Origin: Mesorhizobium sp. LHD-90
Lineage (GTDB): Bacteria; Pseudomonadota; Alphaproteobacteria; Rhizobiales; Rhizobiaceae
Direction of reading: 5' to 3'
Length of the DNA: 64,000 bases
Assembly (NCBI RefSeq): GCF_030929505.1
Contig: NZ_JAVFVV010000009.1
Span: forward strand, 1-64,000
Positions 47,555-56,684 of the stretch are shown in pieces. The notes under the pieces were generated by a model, which saw only the letters and a program-made list of their open reading frames with translations, ran no database searches and was not told the DNA's origin. Made by a program: the position numbers and the translations under genes. How positions within the stretch are numbered: position 1 is the stretch's first letter; every line of letters begins with the position of its first letter.

Positions 47555-48259
47555 ATGGAAGAGATCGTCGAATCCAAAAAATCCGTCCGCAAGCGCGCCG
47601 ACGAAATCCGCTCGTTTCGCTGCAAGAACCTGATCGCCGTGCTGGAGAATCCGACCGATATCAAGAACATCGGAACGGTCGTCCGCAACGTGAATGCGCT
47701 GGGAGTGGAGAAAGTCTATGTCGTCGATCCTCGCCATTCCTTGCCCGACGACTGGCAGGACCTGCGCGAGAAACGATCGATCTCGAAGACCTCTGTCTCG
47801 GCGGTGAAATGGACGTTCGTCAGGCGTTTCGACGATACCGACCAGTGCTTTGACCATCTTGAAAAGAAGGGTTTCAAGTCGATCGTCACGTCGCCGCATG
47901 TGAAAGGCAAAGCCAGCATTTTCCTTCACGAAGGCGACTACACCGCCCACACCAAACTCGCAGTCTGGTTCGGCAGCGAAGCGACCGGCATCAGCGATCG
48001 CGCGGTCGAAAGAAGTGAGATGTGCGTCTCTATCCCGATGTTCGGAATGATCGAAAGCCTGAACCTTGGGACAAGCTCAGGGATCGTTCTGTACGAAGTA
48101 GCAAAGCAGAGGCGCGAATATCAAAGCAAATACAGGTTGCGCAACAAAAGGGGCGAGCGCTCAAAACCGTTGCCGACCACAATCACTCCGGCCGCTCTAA
48201 TCGACCAAAATCCGGCACCGGTCGAGAGCGTCCCGAATCCGGCAACCGTCGCGCCCTAA
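47555..48259 (+). CDS. SpoU/TrmH-family RNA 2'-O-methyltransferase
   Basis: A 234-residue SPOUT methyltransferase. All three SpoU motifs are present: NPTDIKNIGTVVRN (motif 1), WFGSEATGIS (motif 2) and IPMFGMIESLNLGTSSGI (motif 3). The short form without an N-terminal substrate domain resembles TrmH, which makes Gm18 in tRNA; the exact target is uncertain. The C-terminal 40 residues are a basic, Pro-rich tail. ATG 47555 is used; an upstream TTG is unlikely. Its stop overlaps the stop of gshA. Confidence 0.88.
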   Translation: MEEIVESKKSVRKRADEIRSFRCKNLIAVLENPTDIKNIGTVVRNVNALGVEKVYVVDPRHSLPDDWQDLREKRSISKTSVSAVKWTFVRRFDDTDQCFDHLEKKGFKSIVTSPHVKGKASIFLHEGDYTAHTKLAVWFGSEATGISDRAVERSEMCVSIPMFGMIESLNLGTSSGIVLYEVAKQRREYQSKYRLRNKRGERSKPLPTTITPAALIDQNPAPVESVPNPATVAP

Positions 48260-49629
48260 TACGCATACTCCAAAAACGCCGGTTCGATCGAACCGCCCCA
48301 GCGCGTGTGGTAGGCGTTGAGCATTTCTTCGGCGCTGGTGGTGCCGCGCGCCACCACCTCGTCCAGCGTCGACAGGAATGTCGTCTCGTCATAGCCGTCG
48401 CGGTTTTTCCGCCCCCGGCCTTTCAGGCCGGCGCGCGAAATGTCGAGCACCTCGCGGCCGATTTCGCGCAGGCTTTTGCCCCGGAACGTCGCGGCGATGC
48501 CCTCGGCCGGCACGGCGGCGCGCAGGTCGCGCACCTCCTCGAACGTCCAGTCGGCGGTCAGCGCCTCGGCGGCGTCGAGCGCGGCCTCGTCATAGAGCAG
48601 CCCGACCCAGAAGGCAGGCAGCGCGCAGATGCGCCGCCACGGGCCGCCGTCGGCGCCGCGCATTTCCAAAAACCGCTTCAGCCGCACGTCGGGAAACAGC
48701 GTGGAGAGATGGTTCGCCCAATCGCCCATGGTGGGCAGTCCGTCCGGCACCGAATTGTGCGCCGCACCCGCCATGAACTGGCGGAAGGTGTATTGCGTCA
48801 TATCGTGGTAGCGGCCGTCGCGGATGACAAAATACATCGGCACGTCGAGCGCCCATTCGACATAGTCGGCAAAACCGAAATTTTCGGAAAAACAGATGGA
48901 GAGCAGGCCGGAACGCTGGTTGTCGGTATCGGTCCAGATCTCGCCGCGCCAGGATTTCAGACCGTTCGGCCGGCCTTCCGTGAAAGGCGAGTTGGCGAAC
49001 AGCGCGGTGGCCAGCGGCTGCAGCTTCAGCGATACCTGCATCTTGCGGCGCATGTCGGCTTCCGACTCGAAGTCGAGATTCACCTGGATGGTGCAGGTGC
49101 GGTACATCATGTCGAGACCTTTTGTGCCGACCTTCGGCATGTAGCGGGTCATGATCTCGTAGCGCGACTTCGGCATCTTCGGCGTTTCGGCGAGCGTCCA
49201 TTTCGGGCTACCGCCGAGCCCGAGGAAACGGATGCCGAGCGGTTCGGCGATCTCGCGCAATTGCGCCAGGTGCGCGTTGCCCTCGCGGCAGGTCTGGTGA
49301 ATGGTTTCCAGCGGCGCGCCGGAAAGCTCGAACTGGCCGCCGGGCTCCAGGCTGATGGCGCCCTGTCCGGTCGGCTCGACCAGGCCGATGACGCGCCCTT
49401 CATCGAGGATAGGATCCCACCCCAAGGTCCGCTGCATGCCCTCCAGCAGGGCGCGGATGCCGCGCTCGCCGCCATAGGGAACCGGCGCGTTGCCGTCGAC
49501 ATAGAAGGCGAATTTTTCGTGCTCGGTGCCGATGCGCCACTTGTCGCGCGGCTTGTTGCCCGCCGCGAGATAGCCGACCAGTTCGTCGATGCCCTGGATA
49601 GGGCTGAAATCGGTGGTGTCGCGGGCCAT
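48256..49629 (-). CDS. gshA: glutamate--cysteine ligase, plant-type
   Basis: The first enzyme of glutathione synthesis. The 457 residues match the plant/alphaproteobacterial class, not the E. coli one. Visible motifs are KWRIGTEHEKFAF (ATP/Mg site), ISLEPGGQFELSG (about 93) and MYRTCTIQVNLDFESE. The stop codon overlaps the stop of the convergent methyltransferase gene. A 488-base gap follows its start. Confidence 0.95.
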   Translation of the reverse strand: MARDTTDFSPIQGIDELVGYLAAGNKPRDKWRIGTEHEKFAFYVDGNAPVPYGGERGIRALLEGMQRTLGWDPILDEGRVIGLVEPTGQGAISLEPGGQFELSGAPLETIHQTCREGNAHLAQLREIAEPLGIRFLGLGGSPKWTLAETPKMPKSRYEIMTRYMPKVGTKGLDMMYRTCTIQVNLDFESEADMRRKMQVSLKLQPLATALFANSPFTEGRPNGLKSWRGEIWTDTDNQRSGLLSICFSENFGFADYVEWALDVPMYFVIRDGRYHDMTQYTFRQFMAGAAHNSVPDGLPTMGDWANHLSTLFPDVRLKRFLEMRGADGGPWRRICALPAFWVGLLYDEAALDAAEALTADWTFEEVRDLRAAVPAEGIAATFRGKSLREIGREVLDISRAGLKGRGRKNRDGYDETTFLSTLDEVVARGTTSAEEMLNAYHTRWGGSIEPAFLEYAY

Positions 49630-50028
49630 GCTGGTCTTCTCCGGCGGCCGGATGGCCGCGCGGCTTGATGGCCGAAATTGCCATGGCCGATCAAGCGAAA
49701 AATCCTGACTGATTTGTCAGGAGAGTTGATGCAGAGATGCTGCGCGGGAGGCATTGCGCGCAAAATCCGTTCAGGGGACGCGTACATGTGATGGACAGCC
49801 GGTTCGGTCCCCACGGATGCGCCTGTCCTGTGGGTGCGGCGAAGCGCGTCGCAGTGCGCGCCCACTCTATTGCTACGCCACTGCCCTTGAATTCGATCCG
49901 CCCAATCGCTACACAAGCGCCACCAGACCGGGCCCCTCTGACAGCTTTTCCAAGGCTGTGATGTCGGACTGGAAGTCCAACCGGGGTCTGGTGTTTGTGG
50001 AATCTAGCTGACGACAGCCTGTGATCTT
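49630..50028. other. gene-less stretch upstream of gshA
   Basis: These 400 bases hold no supported gene; the open frames through it lack codon bias and ribosome sites. The gshA promoter must lie here. I see no repeat or insertion-sequence remnant. Confidence 0.35.
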
Positions 50029-50030
50029 TG

Positions 50031-50115
50031 GCCGGAAGCGCAAAAGTGCTTTCCGGCGGTCGCGCGCGCGTGGCGTTCCACCCATGCCGGCACCCCCATT
50101 CGAAAAATGGGTGCC
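50031..50115 (+). promoter_or_regulatory. structured leader before the TerC-family gene
   Basis: A strong hairpin GCCGGAAGCGC (50031-50041) with GTGC-TTTCCGGC (50046-50057) has an AAAA loop and no U-run. It is followed by GGCACCCCCATT (50089-50100), which pairs imperfectly with AATGGGTGCC (50106-50115) only two bases before the start codon. CACCCAT (50079-50085) could pair with the same ATGGGTG, so two exclusive structures are possible. No yybP-ykoY consensus is recognised. Confidence 0.45.
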
Positions 50116-50117
50116 AA

Positions 50118-50774
50118 ATGATGGAATATTTTACACCGGAAGCGCTGTCCGCGCTTCTGCAGGTCATCATGATCGACCTGGTGCTGGCCGGCGACAACGC
50201 GATTGTCATCGGACTGGCCGCCGCCGGCCTGCCTAAGGAGCAGCGGGCCAAGGCGATCCTGATCGGCATCATCGCCGCCACCGTGCTGCGCATCGGCTTC
50301 GCCGCCGTCACCACGCAGCTCCTGCAGATCGTCGGCCTGCTGCTGGCGGGGGGCGTGTTGCTGCTCTGGGTCTGCTGGAAGATGTGGCGCGAGCTGCGTA
50401 CCTCGCATGCCGAGGAAGTGGCCGGGGCCGAAGCGCTGGAAGGCAAAGATCTCAACCAGGACGGCACGATCGCCGGCGGCGCGCCGCGAAAAACCTTCGC
50501 GCAGGCCGCCTGGCAGATCGTCATCGCTGACGTGTCGATGTCGCTCGACAACGTGCTGGCCGTCGCGGGTGCCGCGCGCGACCATCCGGGCATCCTGGTG
50601 TTCGGCCTCATCCTGTCGATTGCGCTGATGGGCATTGCCGCGAGCTTCATCGCCCGCATTCTCCAGCGCCACCGCTGGATCGCCTATGTCGGCCTCGCCG
50701 TCATCCTCTATGTGTCGCTGGAAATGATCTATCGCGGCGGTCACGAGGTGTTTGCGGTCGTCAACGGCTCGTAA
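50118..50774 (+). CDS. TerC-family (YjbE-like) membrane protein
   Basis: A 218-residue membrane protein with seven likely helices and the two TerC signature motifs, DLVLAGDNAIVIGLA (about 19-33) and ADVSMSLDNVLAVAG (about 139-153), whose acidic and Asn residues form the ion site. Family members export manganese or help metallate exported proteins. A long acidic loop lies between the halves. ATG 50118 and 50121 are both possible. The ribosome site is masked by a hairpin, which suggests control by RNA structure. Confidence 0.87.
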   Translation: MMEYFTPEALSALLQVIMIDLVLAGDNAIVIGLAAAGLPKEQRAKAILIGIIAATVLRIGFAAVTTQLLQIVGLLLAGGVLLLWVCWKMWRELRTSHAEEVAGAEALEGKDLNQDGTIAGGAPRKTFAQAAWQIVIADVSMSLDNVLAVAGAARDHPGILVFGLILSIALMGIAASFIARILQRHRWIAYVGLAVILYVSLEMIYRGGHEVFAVVNGS

Positions 50775-50790
50775 GGGCCGGCAACATTCG

Positions 50791-50846
50791 ACCATTGGCG
50801 CCGCTCCTCACCGCCCGGCAGGGCCATGAGGGGCGGCGCCGATGGT
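50791..50846. terminator. long inverted repeat between convergent genes
   Basis: The 20-base arms ACCATTGGCGCCGCTCCTCA (50791-50810) and TGAGGGGCGGCGCCGATGGT (50827-50846) are complementary with two mismatches. They lie between the TerC-family gene and rsmE, so one stem probably ends both transcripts. There is no U-run. Confidence 0.6.
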
Positions 50847-50885
50847 CAAGGTGTTTGGACCGGCGGCCGTGCAGCGGCACGCAGA

Positions 50886-51617
50886 CTACCAATCCCCGAT
50901 CGTCGCCTGCACCAGCGCAAGTGCCGCCACCGCGGCCGTGTCGGCGCGTAGGATGCGCGGCCCGAGCGGAATGGCGGTGACGAAGGGCAGGGCGCGCAGC
51001 ATCTTGCGCTCCTCGTCGGAAAACCCGCCTTCCGGGCCGATCAGCAGCCCAAGCCTTGTCTCCGAAATCGCCTGCAAGGCCGGCAGCGGATTGTTGGTCG
51101 AAGCGTCCTCGTCGCAAAAGATCAGGCGGCGGTCTTTTTCCCAGCCGGCGAGCAGCCGGTCCAACTTCACGGCATCGACAACCTGCGGCACGGCCAGCAC
51201 GCCGCATTGCTCGGCAGCCTCGATGGCGTTCGCCTGCAGGCGGTCGATGCCAGGTTTTGCGACTTGCGTATGCTGGGTCACGACCGGCTGGAGCAGGCCG
51301 GCGCCCATCTCCACCGCCTTCTGCACGAGATAGTCGAGCCGGCCCTGTTTGAGCGGCGCGAAGCAATAGACGAGGTCCGGCACCGGCGGCTGCGGGCGCG
51401 TCCGCTCGACCGGCACCAGCAGGGCTGCCTTCTTCGATTTCGGCTGGACGCGGGCGCGCCACTCGCCGTCACGGCCGTTGAAGACGAGCACCTCGCCGTC
51501 GGCCATGCGCAGTACATTGAGCAGATAGTGGCTGTGCTGCGGCCCGGCCTCGATCGCCGCGCCGACGGCGAGGTCGTCCGAAACGAAAAGCCGCTGCATT
51601 CTGTAGTTGGCGCGCAT
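50886..51617 (-). CDS. rsmE: 16S rRNA (uracil1498-N3)-methyltransferase
   Basis: A 243-residue SPOUT methyltransferase with the RsmE hallmarks: N-terminal PUA-like domain ([18 protein letters not shown]), then [13 protein letters not shown] and [16 protein letters not shown] near the C-terminus. It methylates U1498 of 16S rRNA. It follows the TetR gene by 31 bases on the same strand. In related genomes rsmE sits close to gshA, as here. Confidence 0.94.
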   Translation of the reverse strand: MRANYRMQRLFVSDDLAVGAAIEAGPQHSHYLLNVLRMADGEVLVFNGRDGEWRARVQPKSKKAALLVPVERTRPQPPVPDLVYCFAPLKQGRLDYLVQKAVEMGAGLLQPVVTQHTQVAKPGIDRLQANAIEAAEQCGVLAVPQVVDAVKLDRLLAGWEKDRRLIFCDEDASTNNPLPALQAISETRLGLLIGPEGGFSDEERKMLRALPFVTAIPLGPRILRADTAAVAALALVQATIGDW

Positions 51618-51648
51618 CGCCGAGCAATGCGGCAGGCCGGCAAGCGGG

Positions 51649-52308
51649 TCAAGGGAGAGCGGATGACGACGCGACGCTCGCCTGCCTTGCCTCCTCCGGT
51701 TCGGGTTCGGCTCCAGCCCTTCGGCTCTGTTCGCCCTGACCGACGCCATCGATGGCGAGAACCATCATGTCGACGGCGGCGTCCTGGCTGAGGCCCGCAT
51801 CCCGGCTCATATAGCGCCAACTGAAGAACCGCAGCGCCAGGCCGAGCATGGCGCGCTGCTGGTGGTCCAGTCCCGCCCCGAGCGCCTCTTTCCACTCGGC
51901 AAACGGCCGGGCGAACTGGGTCCTGGCGATATCGCGCGTCAGCGCGTGATGCTCGGCGTCGCGCAGCACCCGTGCCAGCAGCGGAGCCTGGCGTTCATAC
52001 CAGTCATAGATTGCCCGGATCCCGGTCGTCAGTCTTTCGCGCCGATCCTCTAGCGCGCGCCAGGGCGAGGCGTCGGGAACGGGATGCCGCTCGGCGGCCA
52101 GGCTGGAGGATGCAGCAAACAGGCTCCGCTCGTTGGGGAAATGGGCATAGAGCGTGTGCCGCTGAACGCTCGCGCGCTCCGCCACCATGCTGAACGTCGT
52201 TTGCGCGGGGCCGACGCTGCTGTGCAGCTCCACGGCGGCCTCGACGATGCGCCGTCTCGTGTCGGCTTGCTGCTCGGCGCGCTTCCTTAGGGTGTAGGGC
52301 CGTGTCAC
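51649..52308 (-). CDS. TetR-family regulator
   Basis: A 219-residue TetR protein with N-terminal helix-turn-helix (about 15-60: [20 protein letters not shown] then [20 protein letters not shown]). The C-terminal ligand domain is not assignable. A GTG start at 52308 gives the normal N-terminal length; there is no ATG at a better place. It is just upstream of rsmE. Its target is unknown; the pspA palindromes at 56.6 kb are not near its own promoter. Confidence 0.8.
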   Translation of the reverse strand: MTRPYTLRKRAEQQADTRRRIVEAAVELHSSVGPAQTTFSMVAERASVQRHTLYAHFPNERSLFAASSSLAAERHPVPDASPWRALEDRRERLTTGIRAIYDWYERQAPLLARVLRDAEHHALTRDIARTQFARPFAEWKEALGAGLDHQQRAMLGLALRFFSWRYMSRDAGLSQDAAVDMMVLAIDGVGQGEQSRRAGAEPEPEEARQASVASSSALP

Positions 52309-52570
52309 TACGATTTCACTGCACAGACATATGTATTGATATTGACGGTTGTTCTTTCTTTCGCTACACGCCACCGTATGCTGAAATAGGGTGACTGTCC
52401 ATCGTTTCCAGATGAGTCCGCGTCGGCCAAGACGCGTCGCGGGTATCAGTTGCGTGAATCGCAATCGTTGAAATCGCGGGCAATTCGACCGGCGATCGGC
52501 CTTCGAGGGAAGGGCGGCGCGTCGATCCCGCTTGGGCAGGCGCCTATCGGCGCAACAGAGGACTGACCAT

Positions 52571-55500
52571 ATGGCTTTTTACAATGGTACCGACAAATCC
52601 GAGACTATCCCGGGCACGGATGGCGCCGACACGCTGTTCGGTAATGGCGGCAACGACACCATTTCCGGCGGCTTCGACGACGATCTTCTCGACGGCGGCG
52701 ACGGCGAGGATAGCGTCAAGGGCGGTTTCCAGGACGACAGCGTCTTTGGCGGCGACGGAAACGACAGCCTGGAAGGGGGATCCGGCGACGATTTCCTGAT
52801 CGGCGGGGAAGGCGCCGACACCATCAAGGCCGATCTCGGCGACGACATCATCATGTTGATGGACCTCGCCGAGGGGGTGGGTGACGCGATCAACGGCGGT
52901 GTCGGTTTCGACACCATCAGTTTCAGTTTCGAGAACGAGGCGGCCGGCGTCACCTTCGTTGCGCCCGACACGGTGAAGACCGTCTCGCTGCTGGGCATGC
53001 GGCTCATCGATGTCGAAAATTTCATGGTCACCGGAACGGCGTTTGTCGACAAGCTCACAGGCGGCATGTGGTCCGACACCCTGTTCGGCGGCGCCGGCAA
53101 TGACGTGCTGCGCGGCGGCGGCGGGTTCGACATGCTGCTGGGCGAGGACGGCAACGACACCGCATACGGCGATGGCGGCGACGATGCCATCGACGGCGGC
53201 ATCGGCAACGACACGCTCTATGGCGGGTATGGACGCGACAGCCTGCTCGGCGGCGCCGGCAACGACCGGCTGGTCGGCAATGACGGCGACGACTATATCG
53301 ACGGCGGCGACGGCATCGACGCCGCGAGTGGCGGCAATGGCGACGACTACGTTTCCGGCGGCAGCGGCGACGACAAGCTGGACGGCGCGGCCGGCAACGA
53401 CATGCTGGAGGGTGGCGCCGGCAAGGACACGCTCATCGGCGGCGTCGGTGACGACACGATCACCCTGCGGATCGGCGACGGACCGGACACGATCGACGGC
53501 GGCACGGGCATCGACCGGCTGATCGTCAACGGGCTCTCGGGGACGTTCACGGCCAAGGCCCCCAACGTCACCAACACGCTGGCCGACGGTACGACCTTCA
53601 TCAACATCGAGGCCTACACGATCACCGGATCGAGCGCCAAGGACGTCTTCACCGCCGGCGCCGGGGACGACGTCCTGTCGGGCCTTGCGGGCGGCGACGC
53701 CCTCTATGGCGGCGACGGCAACGACATGCTCGACGGCGGCGACGGCAATGACGTTCTCGACGGCGGCAATGGCGACGACGTGCTGATCACCGGAAAGGGC
53801 AAGGACAGCGTGCGTGCCGGGGCCGGCGTCGACCAGGTGGTCATCGATCGCCAGTCCAATGTCGGCCAGGATCTCAACTTCGCCATAGACGGCCGCTTCG
53901 GTAGGCTGTCGGACGGCTCGGTGATCGCCGATGCCGAGATTTTCACCATCACCACCAGCGACGGCGACGACGTGCTGGACGGCAGCGCGGCGCGACAGGT
54001 GACGTTCAATTCCGGGGATGGCAACGACCGGCTCACCGGCGGCACGGGCAACGATGTCCTCGACGCCGGCGGCGGCGACGACATCGTCGTCGGCGGCGCC
54101 GGCAACGACCGCATCCTGGAAGCCGCCGGCAACAACACCATCGACGCCGGCGACGGCGACGACACCGTGCAGATCGAGGTCGATGCCTTCCACGCCACCG
54201 GCGACAAGAACTCCGTGAAGCTCGGCAATGGCAACGACAGCATCTACCTGAATGCTGCCGGCGGCAGCATCTACGGCGTCTACAGCGTCAATGGCGGCAC
54301 CGGCACCGATTTCGCCTCGATCAACCGCTCGGGCGCCACTGCCGACCTGACTTTCGTGCTTTCCGCCAACGCCCTGCTGGTCAATGGCGGCGTGCGGCTG
54401 GTGGATTTCGAACGCGTGCACATCACCTCCGGCGCCGGCAACGACACGCTGACCGGCGGCAACCTCAACGACGTGCTCGACGGCCATGACGGCAACGACA
54501 GGCTGACAGGGCTCGGCGGCAACGACGAACTGATCGGCGGGAACGGCAAGGATACGCTGTTCGGCGGCGACGGCAACGACGTGCTGTGGGCAACGGGTGA
54601 CATCTCCGACAAGGTCCGCGACGTGCTGGACGGCGGCGCGGGCAACGACCAGCTCCACATCAACGCCGGCGACAGCGCCGCCGGCGGTGCGGGCGCGGAT
54701 CGTGTCTTCCTCGATCTCTCGGACACGACCGCGGCGATCAATTTTACCTTCTCGACCGGTACGGTCGTGGTCGATGCGACGACCGGCTTTTCAGGCATGG
54801 AAGCCCTGAACTTCATCGGCGGCGCGGGCGGCGACACGGTGACCGCGGGCGCCGGCGCGGATGTGCTGGACGGCGGCGCCGGCAACGATGTGCTGAGTGG
54901 CGGTTCGGGCAACGACCAGCTTTTCGACGGCCGGGGCAGCGACCGGCTTTCAGGCGGCGACGGCAACGACACGTTCACCCGCACCAACGGCGTCGGCACG
55001 GATGTGTTCGCCGGCGGCGCCGGCCAGGACACGCTGTTCTTCGACTTCGAGTCGGGCATGTCGGTCCGGGTCGATCTCGCCGACTACACCCTGAACTCCG
55101 GCATGGCGAAGGGGCTGCGGCTCTCCAGCATCGAACGTGTCTTCGGCAGCGACCGCGATGACGATATTCGCGGCACCGACGCCAATGAAGCGTTCTACGG
55201 TAACGAGGGCGGCGACCGGCTCGACGGTCGTGGCGGCAACGACCTGCTGCGTGGTGGCGAGGGCGCCGACATGCTGACCGGCGGCGCCGGCAACGACACC
55301 TTCGTCTTCGGTTGGGACGGCGTCGACTCCGGCGATCTGATCACCGACTTCACCCGCGGCTCCGACATGCTGCGTATCGAGCGGGAAGGGTTCGACCTCG
55401 CCGATAACTATGCGCTGAAGCTGGTGCTGGGAACCGGCACCGTCGCCACGACGGCGGGCGCGCAATTCCTGTTCGAGACCGATACCGGCCGGCTCTGGTT

Positions 55501-55597
55501 CGACGCCGACGGCAATGGCGGCGAGCATGAAAGCGTGCTGGTCGTCAAGCTGGCCGGCGTCAGCACGCTGAGCGTCAGCGACTTCGTCCTCATCTGA
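52571..55597 (+). CDS. RTX calcium-binding repeat protein
   Basis: A 1008-residue acidic protein made mostly of GGxGxDxUx nonapeptides that bind Ca2+ in parallel beta-rolls. Six spacer segments with a common pattern (DVENFMVTG, NIEAYTITG, DAEIFTITT, DFERVHITS, GMEALNFIG, SIERVFGSD) separate the RTX blocks. There is no N-terminal signal peptide, and the end VLVVKLAGVSTLSVSDFVLI looks like a type I secretion signal. No ABC exporter or membrane fusion gene is adjacent. No catalytic domain is seen, so a role in adhesion or the cell surface is the cautious guess. Confidence 0.88.
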   Translation: MAFYNGTDKSETIPGTDGADTLFGNGGNDTISGGFDDDLLDGGDGEDSVKGGFQDDSVFGGDGNDSLEGGSGDDFLIGGEGADTIKADLGDDIIMLMDLAEGVGDAINGGVGFDTISFSFENEAAGVTFVAPDTVKTVSLLGMRLIDVENFMVTGTAFVDKLTGGMWSDTLFGGAGNDVLRGGGGFDMLLGEDGNDTAYGDGGDDAIDGGIGNDTLYGGYGRDSLLGGAGNDRLVGNDGDDYIDGGDGIDAASGGNGDDYVSGGSGDDKLDGAAGNDMLEGGAGKDTLIGGVGDDTITLRIGDGPDTIDGGTGIDRLIVNGLSGTFTAKAPNVTNTLADGTTFINIEAYTITGSSAKDVFTAGAGDDVLSGLAGGDALYGGDGNDMLDGGDGNDVLDGGNGDDVLITGKGKDSVRAGAGVDQVVIDRQSNVGQDLNFAIDGRFGRLSDGSVIADAEIFTITTSDGDDVLDGSAARQVTFNSGDGNDRLTGGTGNDVLDAGGGDDIVVGGAGNDRILEAAGNNTIDAGDGDDTVQIEVDAFHATGDKNSVKLGNGNDSIYLNAAGGSIYGVYSVNGGTGTDFASINRSGATADLTFVLSANALLVNGGVRLVDFERVHITSGAGNDTLTGGNLNDVLDGHDGNDRLTGLGGNDELIGGNGKDTLFGGDGNDVLWATGDISDKVRDVLDGGAGNDQLHINAGDSAAGGAGADRVFLDLSDTTAAINFTFSTGTVVVDATTGFSGMEALNFIGGAGGDTVTAGAGADVLDGGAGNDVLSGGSGNDQLFDGRGSDRLSGGDGNDTFTRTNGVGTDVFAGGAGQDTLFFDFESGMSVRVDLADYTLNSGMAKGLRLSSIERVFGSDRDDDIRGTDANEAFYGNEGGDRLDGRGGNDLLRGGEGADMLTGGAGNDTFVFGWDGVDSGDLITDFTRGSDMLRIEREGFDLADNYALKLVLGTGTVATTAGAQFLFETDTGRLWFDADGNGGEHESVLVVKLAGVSTLSVSDFVLI

Positions 55598-55636
55598 GGA
55601 CGCGCTCGGGCGACCTCGTCGCCTTACGACGTGACC

Positions 55637-55672
55637 AAACCCGCCGGGCGCATTCACGCGCCCGGCGGGTTT
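55637..55672. terminator. bidirectional terminator after the RTX gene
   Basis: AAACCCGCCGGGCG (55637-55650) pairs perfectly with CGCCCGGCGGGTTT (55659-55672) around an eight-base loop. The A and T runs at the two ends let it work for both the RTX gene and the convergent deacetylase gene. Confidence 0.85.
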
Positions 55673-55685
55673 GTGCATTCCGTGC

Positions 55686-56456
55686 CTATTGTTCGTAGGT
55701 CCTTATATCGCCGAAGGCGTAGCCGCTTGATTTCAGCGCTCGGATGAGAGCAGTGAGGTTCGCCTTGCCGTCGAACCGGTCCTGGAACATCTGGTCGTGC
55801 ATCAAGAGGATCATCTTGCCGCGCCGCGTGAAGCGGTTGAAGCGGAACAGATGGTCGATCTCGCTGACGAGACGCTCGACGCTCTGCACCGGCTCGCCGC
55901 TGTCCTTGTGCACCCATTCGAAATCCCAGCCATAGAGCAGGAAGCCGGAGGCCGAAACGAAATCGAAGTCGACCGCCTCGCGCTCGTACTGCGCGGCGTT
56001 GACCGAAATATCCTCCTTGAAGGTCTTTCGCAGCCGGAACACGTCGCGGCCGGGCATGCGCGCATTGACCCACGGCGTCAGCCCGAGCACGCCGTTGGCG
56101 CGCTGCATGTCGGCCACCACCGCCTCGGTGTCCGAGTAATAGTCCTTGTAGCGGTTGCGGGCGTGGCTGTAGCTGTGGTTGCCGACGGTCACCAGCGGCA
56201 TGGATTTCGCCCGCTTGAGCAGAGCGCGCCGCTCGGCGCCGGCTTCGACATGCAGGCCGACCAGAAACATCGTCGCCGGCACGTCTTCGCTCTCCAGCAC
56301 GTCGAGCACGTTGGCGGTGCCCGGCAGCGGCCCGTCGTCGAAGGTGAGATAGATGGTGCGCTCGGCCGCGGCGGAAGGGGCAAGCCCGGCGGCGAGCAGC
56401 GTGAGCATCAGCGCCAGCAGGCGAAGCAGGTTCCAGGTGTTCGGCGCGTCGCGCAT
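55686..56456 (-). CDS. polysaccharide deacetylase family protein
   Basis: A 256-residue NodB-type carbohydrate esterase with a signal peptide (about 1-31, ending PSAAA). Motif 1 is YLTFDDGPLPGT, with the catalytic and metal Asp pair, and motif 2 is VGNHSYSHA with the metal His pair. Late MILLMHD completes the fold. The substrate could be a cell-surface glycan or peptidoglycan. GAGGGGG before ATG 56456 supports the start. Divergent from pspA. Confidence 0.88.
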   Translation of the reverse strand: MRDAPNTWNLLRLLALMLTLLAAGLAPSAAAERTIYLTFDDGPLPGTANVLDVLESEDVPATMFLVGLHVEAGAERRALLKRAKSMPLVTVGNHSYSHARNRYKDYYSDTEAVVADMQRANGVLGLTPWVNARMPGRDVFRLRKTFKEDISVNAAQYEREAVDFDFVSASGFLLYGWDFEWVHKDSGEPVQSVERLVSEIDHLFRFNRFTRRGKMILLMHDQMFQDRFDGKANLTALIRALKSSGYAFGDIRTYEQ

Positions 56457-56600
56457 AAGTCCCCCTCGATTTGCGCGGCACCATGGCACGGCGGCGCCGG
56501 CCATTGGAAGCCGGCCGCCATGGCCGGCGGCGGGTTTCCACTCAGCCGCCGCGCGGCGAGGGGCCGGCGCACGGGCATTAACCATCCTCGTCCAAAAATT

Positions 56601-56669
56601 TGAACGACGTTCATTTTTATCTTGAACAACGTTCACGATCATGTAGGTTGCATTTGTGAACAACGTTCA
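56601..56669. promoter_or_regulatory. triple palindromic operator upstream of pspA
   Basis: Three 13-base palindromes of one type: TGAACGACGTTCA (56601-56613), TGAACAACGTTCA (56623-56635) and TGAACAACGTTCA (56657-56669), with starts 22 and 34 bases apart. The second covers a possible -35 TTGAAC (56622-56627) that pairs at 16 bases with TAGGTT (56644-56649). The third lies between the likely start point and the ribosome site. The form fits a TetR-type repressor. Confidence 0.75.
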
Positions 56670-56684
56670 TAGGGAGAATGAACC

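Noticed and set aside
50029-50117. yybP-ykoY manganese riboswitch before the TerC-family gene
   Set aside because: The conserved loops of that riboswitch were not recognised; the region is listed only as a structured leader.
51649-52308. The TetR gene as the regulator of the pspA palindromes
   Set aside because: No TGAACnACGTTCA site lies at its own promoter and it is 4 kb away, so there is no sequence support.
52544-54658. A 704-codon open frame antisense to the RTX gene
   Set aside because: The periodic Val/Ala/Asp pattern is the reverse of the repeated GGxGxD codons, and the plus-strand RTX protein explains the sequence fully.
53700-55300. Regular short repeats resembling a CRISPR or tandem DNA array
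   Set aside because: They are the codons of RTX nonapeptides in a continuous frame, with no constant repeat-spacer units.
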